64,000 nucleotides of DNA from Streptomyces oceani (GTDB lineage Bacteria > Actinomycetota > Actinomycetes > Streptomycetales > Streptomycetaceae), in contig NZ_LJGU01000113.1 of the NCBI RefSeq assembly GCF_001751245.1, positions 236,189 through 300,188 of the forward strand. Reading direction: 5' to 3'. Both the position numbers and the translations under genes were made by a program. Shown piece by piece: positions 7,896-18,161 of this stretch. The notes below the pieces were generated by a model that saw only the letters and a program-made list of their open reading frames with translations, had not been told where the DNA came from and searched no databases. Position 1 is the stretch's first letter. Each line of letters starts with the position of its first letter.

Positions 7896-9295
7896 TGACC
7901 GGCCTCCTCGGCTGCGTTCTCTTCCTGTGCTGTGCTGCCGGCGGAGCCCGCCGGGGCCGTCACCGCGGCTTCCGCGGAGTCACCGTGCTCGTCAGCGCTG
8001 TCCGTTGGTTCGTACGCCAACACGGCGCGGTTCTCCGGCAGCAGCGTGGCCGCGGCGACCGCTCGCACTTCCGCCGCCGTGATGTCCAGCACCCGCTCGA
8101 CGGCCGTGAGCGCCAACTGCGGGTCACCGAACAGCACGGCGTACCGGCAGAGTTCGTCGGCACGCCCGCCGACCGTGGCCAGCCGGTCCAGCCATTCGCG
8201 CTCCAGTTGTGCCTGCGCGCGCTCCATCTCCTCGGCGCTCGGCCCCTCCGCGGCGAACCGGGCGAGCTCGTCGTCAACGGCGGCCTCGATGTCGGCGATC
8301 TCGACATCCGCGGACGCCTTGACGTCGAGCCAGCCCAGGGAGGGAGCTCCGGCCAGCCTCAGCAGCCCGAAGCCTGCGGCGACAGCGGAACGGTCCCGCC
8401 GCACCAGCCTGTTGTGCAGCCGGGAGGACTCACCGCCGCCGAGTGCCGTGAGCGCCAGATCCGCCGCCTCGCACTCCCGGGTGCCGTCGTGTGGAAGTCG
8501 GTAGGCGGCCATCACCGCACGAGCCGGCACGTCCTCCTCGAGCACGGCACGCCGCTCTCCCCCGATGCTGTCCGGAAGCGAGCCATCCCGCGGCGGCTGC
8601 TTGCCGTCGTGGCCGGGGATGGAGCCGAAGTACTTCTCCACCCAGGCCAGCGTGCGCTCCGGATCGATGTCACCGACGATCGACAACACGGCGTTGTTCG
8701 GGGCGTAGTACGTCCGGAAGAACTGCCGCGCGTCCTCCAGGGAGGCGGCGTCCAGGTCCGCCATCGAACCGATGGGGGTGTGGTGGTACGGATGCCCCTC
8801 GGGGTAAACCATCGCGGTGAGCTTCTCGAAAGCGGTGCCGTAGGGCACGTTGTCGTAGCGCTGTCGGCGCTCGTTCTTCACCACGTCCCGCTGGTTCTCC
8901 AGGGACTCCTCGTCCAGCGCGGTCAGCAGCGAACCCATCCGGTCCGCCTCCAACCACAGTGCGAGCTCCAACTCGTGTGCCGGCATGGTCTCGAAGTAGT
9001 TGGTGCGCTCGAAGCTGGTGGTGCCGTTCAGCGATCCGCCGGCGCCCTGCACCAGTTCGAAGTGCGCGTTCCCCGGGACCTGGGCAGAGCCCTGGAACAT
9101 CAGGTGCTCGAAGAGGTGCGCCAGTCCCGTACGCCCCGGCACCTCGTGCCGCGAGCCCACGTCATACCACAAACAGACCGCCGCCACGGGGGTCAGATGG
9201 TCCTCGGAGAGCACCACACGCAGGCCGTTGGCCAGCCGGTGCTCGGTCGCTGTCAGCCCGCCGGTACTTGGCGGGGGCGTGGCCGTGTGGCCCAT
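7892..9295 (-). CDS. M16 family zinc peptidase, catalytic subunit
   Basis: A 467-residue M16B peptidase with the inverted zinc motif HLFEH at residues 60-64 and the distal Glu in ESLENQRDVVKNERR about 75 residues later, as in mitochondrial processing peptidase beta and bacterial homologues. It is the first gene of a two-gene operon with the non-catalytic subunit. The start (MGHTATPPPSTGG) has AGGGA 9 bp upstream. It is divergent from the topoisomerase IV A gene across 242 bp. Soluble, presumably cytoplasmic peptide-degrading complex. Confidence 0.92.
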   Translation of the reverse strand: MGHTATPPPSTGGLTATEHRLANGLRVVLSEDHLTPVAAVCLWYDVGSRHEVPGRTGLAHLFEHLMFQGSAQVPGNAHFELVQGAGGSLNGTTSFERTNYFETMPAHELELALWLEADRMGSLLTALDEESLENQRDVVKNERRQRYDNVPYGTAFEKLTAMVYPEGHPYHHTPIGSMADLDAASLEDARQFFRTYYAPNNAVLSIVGDIDPERTLAWVEKYFGSIPGHDGKQPPRDGSLPDSIGGERRAVLEEDVPARAVMAAYRLPHDGTRECEAADLALTALGGGESSRLHNRLVRRDRSAVAAGFGLLRLAGAPSLGWLDVKASADVEIADIEAAVDDELARFAAEGPSAEEMERAQAQLEREWLDRLATVGGRADELCRYAVLFGDPQLALTAVERVLDITAAEVRAVAAATLLPENRAVLAYEPTDSADEHGDSAEAAVTAPAGSAGSTAQEENAAEEAGQ

Positions 9296-9340
9296 GGGGA
9301 GTGGTCCCTTTCGTCGCGAGGTGTGTACGGCGGTGTGCCC

Positions 9341-9398
9341 GTCGTTTCCGTCGTTCCGTCGTGCCAGCCGTACCAGCCGTGTCCGTCGTGCCCGTCAC
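9341..9398. repeat. Degenerate CCGTCGT-type short repeat
   Basis: The divergent M16/parC intergenic region contains five to six imperfect copies of (c)cgtcgt / (c)cagccgt. No protein is assigned here. It lies upstream of both genes, so it could influence promoter spacing; no function is supported. Confidence 0.4.
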
Positions 9399-9537
9399 TG
9401 TATGCAACCGCGCGGACAAGGCGCGAAGTTCCCGTACCGTACGGCCCGAGGCCGGGGCGCACCCCCGGTTGTCAGTGGCGCGGTCCACAATGGTGCGCGT
9501 CAGTCCCGTCCGTACGCACGAAGGAGCCCCTGCCGCG

Positions 9538-11988
9538 ATGGCCCGCCGCAGTACGAAAAGCCCGCCCCCGGACGACTTCGAGGAGCGCATCCTCGACATC
9601 GACGTCGTCGACGAGATGCAGGGCTCCTATCTGGAGTACGCCTACTCGGTCATCTACTCACGCGCGCTCCCCGACGCTCGCGACGGCCTGAAGCCGGTGC
9701 ACCGCCGCATCCTCTTCCAGATGCACTCGATGGGGTTGCGTCCGGAGCGGCCGTACGTCAAGTGCGCCAGGGTCGTGGGTGAGGTGATGGGCAAGCTCCA
9801 CCCGCACGGCGACACCGCGATCTACGACGCGCTGGTGCGTATGGCTCAGCCGTTCTCCATGCGGGTGCCGCTGGTGGACGGACACGGGAACTTCGGCTCA
9901 CTGGGAAACGACGACCCTCCCGCCGCGATGCGTTACACCGAGTGCAGGTCCGCCTCGACGGCCGGGCTCATGGTGGACTCGATCGACGAGGGCACAGTCG
10001 ACTTCGCGCCGAACTACGACGGCAGCGAGCAGGAGCCGCTGACACTGCCGGCCGCCTATCCGAATCTCCTGGTGAACGGCGCTTCCGGGATCGCGGTCGG
10101 GATGGCCACCAACATGGCTCCGCACAACCTCGGCGAGGTCATCGCGGCCGCACGCCATCTCATCAAGCATCCGGGCGCCGACCTGGAGACACTGATGCGC
10201 CTCGTGCCCGGCCCTGACCTGCCCACCGGCGGCAGGATCATCGGCCTGGACGGCGTCCGGGACGCGTACGCCACCGGCCGGGGCAGTTTCAAGATCCGCG
10301 CCACCGTGGCCGTCGAGCAGGTGACGGCGAGGCGCAAGGGGCTGGTCGTCACCGAACTGCCGTTCGCGGTCGGCCCGGAGAAGGTGGTATCCAAGATCAA
10401 GGACTTGGTCAGCGCGAAGAAGCTGCAGGGCATCGCGGACGTGAAGGACCTCACCGACCGGGAGCACGGGCTCCGCCTGGTGATCGAGATCAAGAACGGC
10501 TTCAACCCGGAGGCCGTCCTCAGCCAGCTCTACAAGCTGACTCCGATGGAGGAGTCCTTCGGCATCAACAACGTCGCGCTGGTGGACGGACAGCCGCTGA
10601 CGCTCGGCTTGAAAGAGCTGTTGGAGGTGTATGTCGACCACCGCTTCGACGTGGTGCGCCGGCGCAGCGAGTTCCGTCGTGGCAAGCGACAGGACAGATT
10701 GCACCTGGTCGAGGGCCTGCTCGTGGCGCTGCTGGACATCGACGAGGTGATCCGGATCATTCGCGCCAGCGAGAACTCCACCGAGGCCAAGCAGGCGTTG
10801 ATCGGTCGGTTCGAGCTCTCCGAGACGCAGACCCAGTACATCCTCGACACCCCGCTGCGTCGACTGACCAAGTTCGACCGGCTGGAGTTGGAGGGTGAGC
10901 GGGACCGACTGCGGGCCGAGATCGAGGAGTTGACCCACATCCTGGAGTCGGACACCGAGCTGCGGAAGCTGGTGTCCTCGGAGCTGGCCGCCGTCGCCAA
11001 GCAGCACGGCACTCCCCGGCGTACGGAACTGCTGGAGAGCGCCGACGCGCCGGTGGCGACCGTGCCGCTCGAGGTCGCCGACGACCCGTGCCGAGTGCTG
11101 CTGTCCTCCACCGGGCTCCTCGCCCGTACCGCCGGCGACGAAAGCCCACTCGACAGTTCCGCCGGGAAGCGCGTCAAGCACGATGTAGTGGTCTCCGCTG
11201 TGCCCGCCACCACCCGCGGTGAGATCGGCGCCGTCACCTCGTACGGCAGGCTGCTGCGGCTCACCGTGGTGGACCTGCCGCAGCTTCCGGAGACCACGGG
11301 CGCGCCCCATCTCGCGGGCGGAGCGCAGGTTTCGGAGTTCCTGACGCTGGACCCGGGCGAACGGCTGCTGTGCCTGACCACGCTGGACGAGTCCTCGCCG
11401 GGCCTCGCTCTGGGGACCGAACAGGGCATCGTCAAGCGAGTCGTGCCGGACTATCCGACGCACAAAGAGGAGCTGGAGGTCATCGGGCTCAAGGAGGGCG
11501 ACCGCGTCGTCGGCGCGATGGAGCTGCGTACGGGCGACGAGGACCTGGTGTTCATCACCAGCGAGGGACAACTCCTGCGCTACCAGGCGAGTCAGGTTCG
11601 GCCCCAGGGTCGCGCGGCCGGCGGGGTCGCGGGCGTCAAACTCAGCCCGGACGCGAAGGTGATCTCGTTCAGCGCGGTGGATCCCGCGGTGGACGCGATG
11701 GTGTTCACCGTCGCCGGGTCACAGGGCACGCTGGACGACTCCGTACGCACCGCGAAGCTCACGCCGTTCGATCAGTTCCCTCGGAAGGGACGCGCTACCG
11801 GCGGCGTGCGATGTCAGCGCTTCCTCAAGGGCGAGGACTGCCTGGTCCTGGCCTGGGCGGGGCCGTCTCCGGCACGGGCGGCGACGGCCAAGGGCACTCC
11901 GGCCGCGCTGCCGGAGGTGGACCCCCGTCGAGACGGTTCGGGACTGCCCCTGACCACGCCGGTGGCACACCTGGCCGGGCCGGTGTAA
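9538..11988 (+). CDS. parC: DNA topoisomerase IV subunit A
   Basis: An 816-residue type IIA topoisomerase A subunit. The winged-helix and tower region starts with LPDARDGLKPVHRRIL; the active-site Tyr is Y133 in AMRYTECR; a long coiled-coil arm is followed by a C-terminal beta-pinwheel with repeats such as RAAGGVAGVKL and RATGGVRCQRF. ATG 9538 has AAGGAG 12 bp upstream; longer open frame upstream is non-coding. Classification as ParC rather than GyrA rests on convergent pairing with the parE-like gene and the absence of recF/gyrB neighbours. Decatenates chromosomes. Confidence 0.93.
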   Translation: MARRSTKSPPPDDFEERILDIDVVDEMQGSYLEYAYSVIYSRALPDARDGLKPVHRRILFQMHSMGLRPERPYVKCARVVGEVMGKLHPHGDTAIYDALVRMAQPFSMRVPLVDGHGNFGSLGNDDPPAAMRYTECRSASTAGLMVDSIDEGTVDFAPNYDGSEQEPLTLPAAYPNLLVNGASGIAVGMATNMAPHNLGEVIAAARHLIKHPGADLETLMRLVPGPDLPTGGRIIGLDGVRDAYATGRGSFKIRATVAVEQVTARRKGLVVTELPFAVGPEKVVSKIKDLVSAKKLQGIADVKDLTDREHGLRLVIEIKNGFNPEAVLSQLYKLTPMEESFGINNVALVDGQPLTLGLKELLEVYVDHRFDVVRRRSEFRRGKRQDRLHLVEGLLVALLDIDEVIRIIRASENSTEAKQALIGRFELSETQTQYILDTPLRRLTKFDRLELEGERDRLRAEIEELTHILESDTELRKLVSSELAAVAKQHGTPRRTELLESADAPVATVPLEVADDPCRVLLSSTGLLARTAGDESPLDSSAGKRVKHDVVVSAVPATTRGEIGAVTSYGRLLRLTVVDLPQLPETTGAPHLAGGAQVSEFLTLDPGERLLCLTTLDESSPGLALGTEQGIVKRVVPDYPTHKEELEVIGLKEGDRVVGAMELRTGDEDLVFITSEGQLLRYQASQVRPQGRAAGGVAGVKLSPDAKVISFSAVDPAVDAMVFTVAGSQGTLDDSVRTAKLTPFDQFPRKGRATGGVRCQRFLKGEDCLVLAWAGPSPARAATAKGTPAALPEVDPRRDGSGLPLTTPVAHLAGPV

Positions 11989-12175
11989 GGAAGCGATGCC
12001 GTTCCGGTACGGGGACGTGGGTCCAGCTGCGCGCCGGCCGGATCGATCGTCCCCGGCGGAAGCGGCGCCTGTCCGGAGCGATCGGTATCGAGGGCTGGTG
12101 GCTTGAGGACAGCTGCCGGCCCCGCCCGCCGCCGGTACGAGGCACGCGGCCGTGCGCGGTTGTGCGGGGGCCTGG

Positions 12176-12206
12176 CGTGGGGCGGCGCGCATCCAGCCGC
12201 CCCACG
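12176..12206. terminator. Bidirectional terminator hairpin between parC and parE
   Basis: Perfect 11-bp inverted repeat CGTGGGGCGGC / GCCGCCCCACG with a 9-base loop, in the 229-bp gap between convergent genes. A CCTGG/CCAGG pair could extend the stem. Confidence 0.75.
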
Positions 12207-12217
12207 AGACCAGGGGC

Positions 12218-14344
12218 TCAGATATCGATACGGGACCGGTCCAGCGTCGCCGCCGAGCTGGTGATGAACTCCCGACGCGGGGCGACCTCGTTACCCATCA
12301 GCAGGCCGAACGCCCCCTCCGCCGCCTCGAGATCACTGATGTTGATCCGACGCAACGTCCGATGCCGCGGGTCCATGGTCGTCTCGGCCAGCTGACCCGC
12401 GTCCATCTCTCCCAACCCCTTGTAGCGCTGCACGGAGTCCTTGTACCGCACCTGAGTCCGTTCCAACTCAAGCAGCGTCTGGCGTAGTTCGTTGTCCGAG
12501 TAGGTGTAGATGTACTTGTCCTGGCCCTTCTTCGGGTTGACAAGCTCCACCCGATGCAGCGGCGGGACCGCCGAGAACACCCGCCCCTGTTCCACCATCG
12601 GCCGCATGTAGCGCTGGAAGAGCGTCAGCAGCAGACAACGGATGTGCGCCCCGTCGACGTCCGCGTCGGCGAGGAAGATCACCTTGCCGTAGCGGGCCTG
12701 GTCGATGTCGAAGGTCCGGCCCGACCCCGCCCCTATGACCTGGATGATCGAACCGCACTCGGCGTTCTTCAGCATGTCCGAGACGGAGGACTTCTGCACG
12801 TTGAGGATCTTGCCACGAATCGGCAGGAGCGCCTGGAACTCGGAGTTACGCGCCACCTTCGCGGTACCGAGCGCCGAGTCCCCCTCGACGATGAACAACT
12901 CAGCGCGGTCCACGTCATCACTGCGGCAGTCCGCGAGCTTGGCCGGGAGCGTGGAGGACTCCAGAGCGGTCTTGCGCCGCTGGGCCTCCTTGTGCTGACG
13001 CGCCGCGATGCGGGTACGAGCCGCGGCGACCACCTTCTCCAGCACCGCGCGCGACTGGCTCTTGGAGTCTCGCTTGGTGGAGGTGAGGAACGCCTTGAGC
13101 TCCTTGGCCACCACCTGGGCGACGATCCGAGAGGCTGCCGAGGTGCCCAGCACCTCCTTCGTCTGCCCCTCGAACTGCGGCTCCGCGAGGCGCACGGTCA
13201 CGACGGCGGTCAGGCCCTCCGTCGCGTCGTCCTTGGTGACGTCGTCCTCGGCCACCCGCAGCAGCTTGGCGGAACGCAGCGCCTCGTTGAGCGTCCTGGT
13301 CACGGCACGCTCAAAACCGGTCACATGAGTGCCGCCCTTGGGCGTGGCGATGATGTTCACGAACGACTTGAGCGTCGTGTCGTAGCCAGTTCCCCAGCGC
13401 AGAGCGATGTCCACACTGAGGTCCCGCTGCACCTCGGTGGGAATCATGTGGCCCTGGTCGTCCAGCACCGGGACGGTCTCCTTGAAACTTCCCTGGCCCT
13501 GGAGTCGCTGGACATCACAGATTGGCCGATCCTGCGCGAGGTACTCGCAGAACTCGCTGATCCCGCCGTCGTACCGGAATACCTCCTCCGTGGGCTCGGA
13601 GCCCTCCAGCCGGCGGTGGTCCCGTACGACAAGTGTGAGCCCCGGGACCAGGAAGGCGGTCTGTCGGGCACGGGCGTGCAGCGTCTCCAGTGAGAGCCGG
13701 GCATCCTTGAGGAAGATCTGCCGGTCCGCCCAGTAGCGCACCCTGGTGCCCGTACGGGCCTTCGGGATCTTCTTGCCCTTGAGCAGACCGCCCGAGGGAT
13801 CGAAGGGGGCGTCCGGCCCGGCCTCCGTGAAGATCCCCGGCACTCCCCGGCGGAAGCTGATCGAGTGCGTGCTCCCGTCCCGCTGCACCTCGACGTCGAG
13901 ACGAGAGGACAGCGCGTTGACCACCGAGGCACCGACTCCGTGCAGACCGCCGGAGGCGGCGTACGACCCACCACCGAACTTCCCGCCGGCGTGCAGCTTG
14001 GTCATCACCACCTCAATGCCGGAAAGCCCGGTCTTGGGTTCCACATCGACCGGAATGCCGCGGCCGTCGTCCTGCACCTCGACGGACCCGTCCTCGTGCA
14101 GCGTCACCTCGATCCGGTCGCAGTGCCCGCCGAGAGCCTCGTCGACGGAGTTGTCGATGATCTCCCACAGGCAGTGCAGCAAGCCCCTGCTGTCGGTGGA
14201 GCCGATGTACATACCCGGGCGTTTGCGCACCGCCTCAAGTCCCTCAAGGACCAGCAGATGCCGCGCGGTGTAGTTGGAGCCACCGTCCCGATCCGCTCCG
14301 GACAGCAGGGCGGTGGAAGACGGCACGGACGTCTCGGCGGTCAC
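12218..14344 (-). CDS. parE: DNA topoisomerase IV subunit B
   Basis: A 708-residue ATPase subunit. The GHKL ATPase shows EIIDNSVDEA (catalytic Glu and Mg-binding Asn), DDGRGIP and GLHGVGASVVNALS; the transducer contains KGGTHVTGFE; the TOPRIM domain shows FIVEGDSALGTAK and DADVDGAHIRC; the C-terminus has YKGLGEMDAGQL. The GTG at 14344 (VTAETSVPSSTALLSGADRDG) is preferred over an upstream in-frame start because GAGGAG precedes it and streptomycete ParE proteins begin this way. Forms A2B2 with the convergent ParC. Confidence 0.94.
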   Translation of the reverse strand: MTAETSVPSSTALLSGADRDGGSNYTARHLLVLEGLEAVRKRPGMYIGSTDSRGLLHCLWEIIDNSVDEALGGHCDRIEVTLHEDGSVEVQDDGRGIPVDVEPKTGLSGIEVVMTKLHAGGKFGGGSYAASGGLHGVGASVVNALSSRLDVEVQRDGSTHSISFRRGVPGIFTEAGPDAPFDPSGGLLKGKKIPKARTGTRVRYWADRQIFLKDARLSLETLHARARQTAFLVPGLTLVVRDHRRLEGSEPTEEVFRYDGGISEFCEYLAQDRPICDVQRLQGQGSFKETVPVLDDQGHMIPTEVQRDLSVDIALRWGTGYDTTLKSFVNIIATPKGGTHVTGFERAVTRTLNEALRSAKLLRVAEDDVTKDDATEGLTAVVTVRLAEPQFEGQTKEVLGTSAASRIVAQVVAKELKAFLTSTKRDSKSQSRAVLEKVVAAARTRIAARQHKEAQRRKTALESSTLPAKLADCRSDDVDRAELFIVEGDSALGTAKVARNSEFQALLPIRGKILNVQKSSVSDMLKNAECGSIIQVIGAGSGRTFDIDQARYGKVIFLADADVDGAHIRCLLLTLFQRYMRPMVEQGRVFSAVPPLHRVELVNPKKGQDKYIYTYSDNELRQTLLELERTQVRYKDSVQRYKGLGEMDAGQLAETTMDPRHRTLRRINISDLEAAEGAFGLLMGNEVAPRREFITSSAATLDRSRIDI

Positions 14345-14771
14345 GCGGTTCGCTCCTCGCTGAATTCTGGTGATTGGTAGCTGCGTTGCCGTCAGAGAGT
14401 ACCGATGCCCAGGACAGCACGTGTGCAGGGCACTCAATACTAGCCCACCCTCGCATGTGCGTTCGATAACTTAACCGAGTGACAGGTACATCACGTTCCC
14501 TTCGAGGCATGAACCATTTAGGCTCCGGGCACGTCCCCAGATACGAACGGACCTGTTCGGGGAACCAACAACCGAAGACCAACCGCCAGACAACGTGAAT
14601 ATCAAGCAACCGACGTAAACCGGCTCATTCGCCGCCACCGGCAGCATCCCGGCACCTCGTGGAGTTCTCCGAGAGCGAAAACCCCAAGAGATGGTCCAGG
14701 GCGGGAACGTTTTCGGCCTGGTTGGATGTTGACCCTGGTACGACAGCTCGTCGAGCTAGAGAAGAGGCGAC
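14345..14771. other. Divergent intergenic region between parE and the DUF7455 gene
   Basis: 427 bp without a convincing gene. On the minus strand a TAGTAT hexamer (14437-14442) could be a -10 for parE; on the plus strand TTGACC (14729-14734) could be a -35 for the DUF7455 gene. It is locally AT-richer than its surroundings, as expected for promoters. No terminator or RNA gene recognised. Confidence 0.4.
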
Positions 14772-14996
14772 GTGACTACTGTTCTGACACCCGCGAACCC
14801 GCTGACGGCCGCTGACCGATGCGACCGTTGCAACGCACAGGCGTACCTGCGCGTCGTGCTTATCAGCGGCGGAGAGCTGCTGTTCTGCGCCCACCACGGC
14901 CGCAAGTTCGAGCCAGAACTCAAGAAGATCGCCGCAGAGATACAGGACGAGACGGAGAAGCTCACCGCGACTCCGGCGACGGACGAGGAACGCTGA
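14772..14996 (+). CDS. DUF7455 small zinc-binding protein
   Basis: A 74-residue protein starting at GTG with GAGAAGAGG upstream. CDRCNAQ (about residues 17-23) and CAHHGRK (about 39-45) give a C-x2-C...C-x-H-H set suited to one zinc ion, followed by an acidic helical tail. This is the DUF7455 family, commonly found near hrdB in streptomycetes. No function is established to my knowledge; a DNA- or RNAP-associated role would be speculation. Confidence 0.88.
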   Translation: MTTVLTPANPLTAADRCDRCNAQAYLRVVLISGGELLFCAHHGRKFEPELKKIAAEIQDETEKLTATPATDEER

Positions 14997-15167
14997 TCGT
15001 CTGAGCTGACGCAGCACGTCCTGTCCGACGAGCTCGGACCGGCCACGGGCCGGATTGCGGCGGGCGGCGGCCCCGGGATTCCGGGACCGCCGCCCGTTGC
15101 CATGTCCGAAGCCAGCTCGGCACCGGGGGCGACGACTCACCATGACGGGCCGGCCGCGCCGCGTCGC

Positions 15168-15989
15168 TCAGCCGGGATGCGGTGATCGTACGAACTCCAA
15201 CATCCCGGACAACCGCGTGTACACCCCGGGCTGCCCCGCCTCCCCACAGCCAACGCCCCAGGACACCAGGCCGACCAGTCGGCCCTGTGCCACCAGTGGC
15301 CCGCCGCTGTCACCCTGGCACGCGTCCCGCCCGCCACCGGAGACACCGGCGCAGAGCATCGACGGAGCATGATAGGCGCCCCGGGCGCTTCCCGGGTAGG
15401 CGGCCTGGCACACACGATCAGCGAAGACGTCGACCTGCGCGGCACGGAGCTTCACAGCCGGTCGGCCGGCCGCGCGAGTATCCCCCCAGCCGTACACCGT
15501 GGCACTGGTGCCCGCGTCGTACGCCTCCCCACCCGCACCGGCGATACTGATGACGGAACTCTTCGGCAGCCCCTCCGCGAGTTTCAGCACGGCGATGTCG
15601 CCAGCGTTCCTGCGGTCGTCGTAGTCGGGGTTTACGTGGAACTCGGCCACCGCGACCTCGCGACCGCCGTCACCCGAGAGGTCCTCCCGACCCGAAATGA
15701 CTTTCAGATCACTCACCTGGCCGGGCTTCGCGCCCAGGACCTCGCTGCTCAGACAGTGTGCCGCGGTGACGACCGTACGGACTCCCACGAGGGCAGCACC
15801 ACAGAACTGACCCGAACGGGCCACACCGAAGCGCTCCCTACTGGACAGGGCCAGTGCCCAGGGATTCTCCGTCGCGCTCACGGACTGGCCGCCGACGACC
15901 GTCCCCGCGCTGCCCGACGCCGGCGCTGTCACCCCGACACCGAGCACCAGAGACACCACGCATATCAGCGTGCGGGAACGACGTCGCAT
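15168..15989 (-). CDS. Secreted trypsin-like serine protease (S1 family)
   Basis: A 273-residue preproprotease. A basic N-terminus (MRRRSRTL) and hydrophobic segment form a signal peptide; the mature N-terminus is probably VVGG, as in chymotrypsin-fold proteases. The catalytic triad is His in TAAHC, Asp in GDIAVL and Ser in CQGDSGGP; Cys residues are placed for disulfides; the Asp six residues before the Ser (GRDACQGDSGG) predicts trypsin specificity for Arg/Lys. ATG 15989 is chosen for its position before the signal peptide and its GGAGGGGAG ribosome binding site. Monocistronic, downstream of hrdB. Confidence 0.92.
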   Translation of the reverse strand: MRRRSRTLICVVSLVLGVGVTAPASGSAGTVVGGQSVSATENPWALALSSRERFGVARSGQFCGAALVGVRTVVTAAHCLSSEVLGAKPGQVSDLKVISGREDLSGDGGREVAVAEFHVNPDYDDRRNAGDIAVLKLAEGLPKSSVISIAGAGGEAYDAGTSATVYGWGDTRAAGRPAVKLRAAQVDVFADRVCQAAYPGSARGAYHAPSMLCAGVSGGGRDACQGDSGGPLVAQGRLVGLVSWGVGCGEAGQPGVYTRLSGMLEFVRSPHPG

Positions 15990-16214
15990 GCGCTCTCCCC
16001 TCCGTCCGGGCCGTGACCACCCAGGGTCAGCCCTGGAGACACGGAACGCATCCGGAGGCTCCATCCGCCGGTTACGGTTCCCGATCGCTCCGTCACCTGA
16101 TGTCGGCCGACTTGGCCGGTACTTCCAGAGCCGGGGCATGACCTGCTGCCGTACGACTGTGGGCCAGCAACCCCGTATCGGGTCGCCGGCCCACCGCCGT
16201 ACGGTCAGTGCCTC

Positions 16215-17840
16215 TCAGTCGAGGTAGTCCCGCAGCACCTGCGAGCGGGAGGGGTGCCGCAGCTTGGACATCGTCTTGGACTCGATCTGGCGGATTCGCT
16301 CCCGCGTGACGCCGTAGACCTTGCCGATCTCGTCCAAGGTCTTGGGCTGTCCGTCGGTGAGGCCGAAACGCATCGAGACGACGCCCGCTTCCCGCTCGCT
16401 CAACGTGTCAAGCACGGAGTGCAGTTGCTCCTGCAGGAGTGTGAAACTCACCGCGTCCGCCGGCACGACGGCTTCGGAGTCCTCAATGAGGTCACCGAAC
16501 TCGCTGTCGCCGTCCTCGCCGAGTGGCGTGTGCAGGGAGATGGGCTCGCGGCCGTACTTCTGGACCTCGACGACCTTCTCCGGAGTCATGTCGAGTTCCT
16601 TCGCCAACTCCTCGGGAGTCGGCTCTCTGCCCAGATCCTGCAACATCTGGCGCTGCACACGCGCCAGCTTGTTGATGACCTCGACCATGTGCACGGGGAT
16701 GCGGATGGTTCGCGCCTGGTCGGCCATGGCCCGGGTGATCGCCTGCCGAATCCACCAGGTCGCGTAGGTGGAGAACTTGTAGCCCTTGGTGTAGTCGAAC
16801 TTCTCGACCGCACGGATCAGGCCGAGGTTGCCTTCCTGGATCAGGTCCAGGAAAAGCATGCCCCGCCCGGTGTAACGCTTGGCGAGGGAGACCACGAGCC
16901 GGAGGTTCGCCTCCAGCAGGTGGTTCTTCGCACGGCGCCCGTCCTCGGCGACGATCTCCAGTTCCCGCTCGAGCTTGGGCGCCAGCTTGTCGCCGGTGAG
17001 CTTGTCCTCCGAGAACAGGCCCGCCTCGATGCGCTTGGCGAGTTCCACCTCCTGCTCCGCGTTGAGCAGCGGGACCTTGCCGATCTGCTTGAGGTAGTCC
17101 TTGACGGGGTCAGCGGTCGCTCCAGCCGCTGCGACCTGCTGAGCGGGAGCGTCGTCCTCGTCATCGTCGGAGAGGACGAAACCCTCGTTCTCGTTCTTGA
17201 TCTCGGCAGCCGGGCCGTCCTGGGCACCCGGCTTTCCGGTCTTGGCCGTCGCCACCACCGGTTCCTCGGCCACCTCTTCCTCGCCTTCGAGGATCTCCTC
17301 GACGACGGACTTCTTGGTGGGGGTCTTCTTGGTGACGGCGGTCTTCTTAGTGACGGGGGCGGCCTTCTTCTCCGCCGCCTTCTTCGCCGTGGCCTTCTTG
17401 GCGGCTGCCTTCTTCACTGGTGCCTCCGCGCCCGCTGCAGCCTCATCGAGGGCGGGCTCGGCAGCCTCGTCCATCTCCATGGCTGGCACCGGTTCACTCT
17501 CGGCTGATTTCGGGGCCGGGCTCTTGGCCGCCGCTGCCTTAGCGGGCACCGCCTTGTTCGCAGTGCGTTTGCCCGGGGTCTTCGCTGCGACGCTCTTGCG
17601 GGTGCGCTTGGGCGCCTCGGCGGCACTCACCATCAACGTCACACCCTCCTCGTCGAGGATCTGATTGAGACTGCGCAGGACGTTCTTCCACTGGGTTGGC
17701 GGAATCTGGTCAGCCTCGAAGGCCCGACGCACATCGTCGCCGGCGATCTGCCCCTCAGCCTTTCCCCGTTCGATGAGTGCCATCACAGACTCGGACTCGG
17801 CGATCTCCGCGGGGAGCGTACGGGATGTGCTGGCCGACAC
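16215..17840 (-). CDS. hrdB: Principal RNA polymerase sigma factor HrdB (RpoD, sigma-70 group 1)
   Basis: A 541-residue principal sigma factor. An N-terminal region 1.1 ([17 protein letters not shown]...) is followed by a long Lys/Ala-rich linker of [12 protein letters not shown] type (about 85-185) typical of streptomycete HrdB, then region 1.2 ([16 protein letters not shown]), region 2 (core binding and -10 recognition, [14 protein letters not shown]), region 3 ([13 protein letters not shown]) and region 4 with the -35-recognition helix ([13 protein letters not shown]). GTG start at 17840 ([16 protein letters not shown]) with GAGAGG upstream; the longer frame upstream is not conserved in character. 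Transcribes housekeeping genes. Confidence 0.96.
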   Translation of the reverse strand: MSASTSRTLPAEIAESESVMALIERGKAEGQIAGDDVRRAFEADQIPPTQWKNVLRSLNQILDEEGVTLMVSAAEAPKRTRKSVAAKTPGKRTANKAVPAKAAAAKSPAPKSAESEPVPAMEMDEAAEPALDEAAAGAEAPVKKAAAKKATAKKAAEKKAAPVTKKTAVTKKTPTKKSVVEEILEGEEEVAEEPVVATAKTGKPGAQDGPAAEIKNENEGFVLSDDDEDDAPAQQVAAAGATADPVKDYLKQIGKVPLLNAEQEVELAKRIEAGLFSEDKLTGDKLAPKLERELEIVAEDGRRAKNHLLEANLRLVVSLAKRYTGRGMLFLDLIQEGNLGLIRAVEKFDYTKGYKFSTYATWWIRQAITRAMADQARTIRIPVHMVEVINKLARVQRQMLQDLGREPTPEELAKELDMTPEKVVEVQKYGREPISLHTPLGEDGDSEFGDLIEDSEAVVPADAVSFTLLQEQLHSVLDTLSEREAGVVSMRFGLTDGQPKTLDEIGKVYGVTRERIRQIESKTMSKLRHPSRSQVLRDYLD

Positions 17841-18161
17841 GAACAACCTCTCGGAACGATGGAAATGGCGGACCGCCGGCAAGATGACCAACGGCGCGGG
17901 CTGAGCCGGGAAGACGTACAGCGGACAGGAGTGTCCCTGCATTCCCTCCACGGCTGCCACCTCTTGAGTCATCGCGCGGCGCCCGGAAGCGTTACGGCCT
18001 CACTACGTGGCCCGGGTCACACCGTGTACCAGGTGGAATACGACGAATACTGGACAAATAGTCTCGCTGTCCAGCATCTGGCCGGATGTCACGGAAGCCG
18101 GATGGTGGCGCAGGCGCCGACGGATGCCGACAGCGCCTGCGTCACCGCTCGCGGAGCCGAG
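17841..18161. other. Intergenic region upstream of hrdB
   Basis: 321 bp between hrdB and the FadR-type regulator, both on the minus strand, so it should hold the hrdB promoter(s). I cannot assign -35/-10 boxes with confidence. It contains a 7-bp inverted repeat at 18050-18074 and no plausible gene. Confidence 0.5.
18050..18074. repeat. Inverted repeat upstream of hrdB
   Basis: CTGGACA and TGTCCAG, perfectly complementary and separated by 11 bases. It lies about 210 bp before the hrdB start and about 90 bp after the FadR-type gene. It may be an operator or a weak terminator. Confidence 0.45.
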
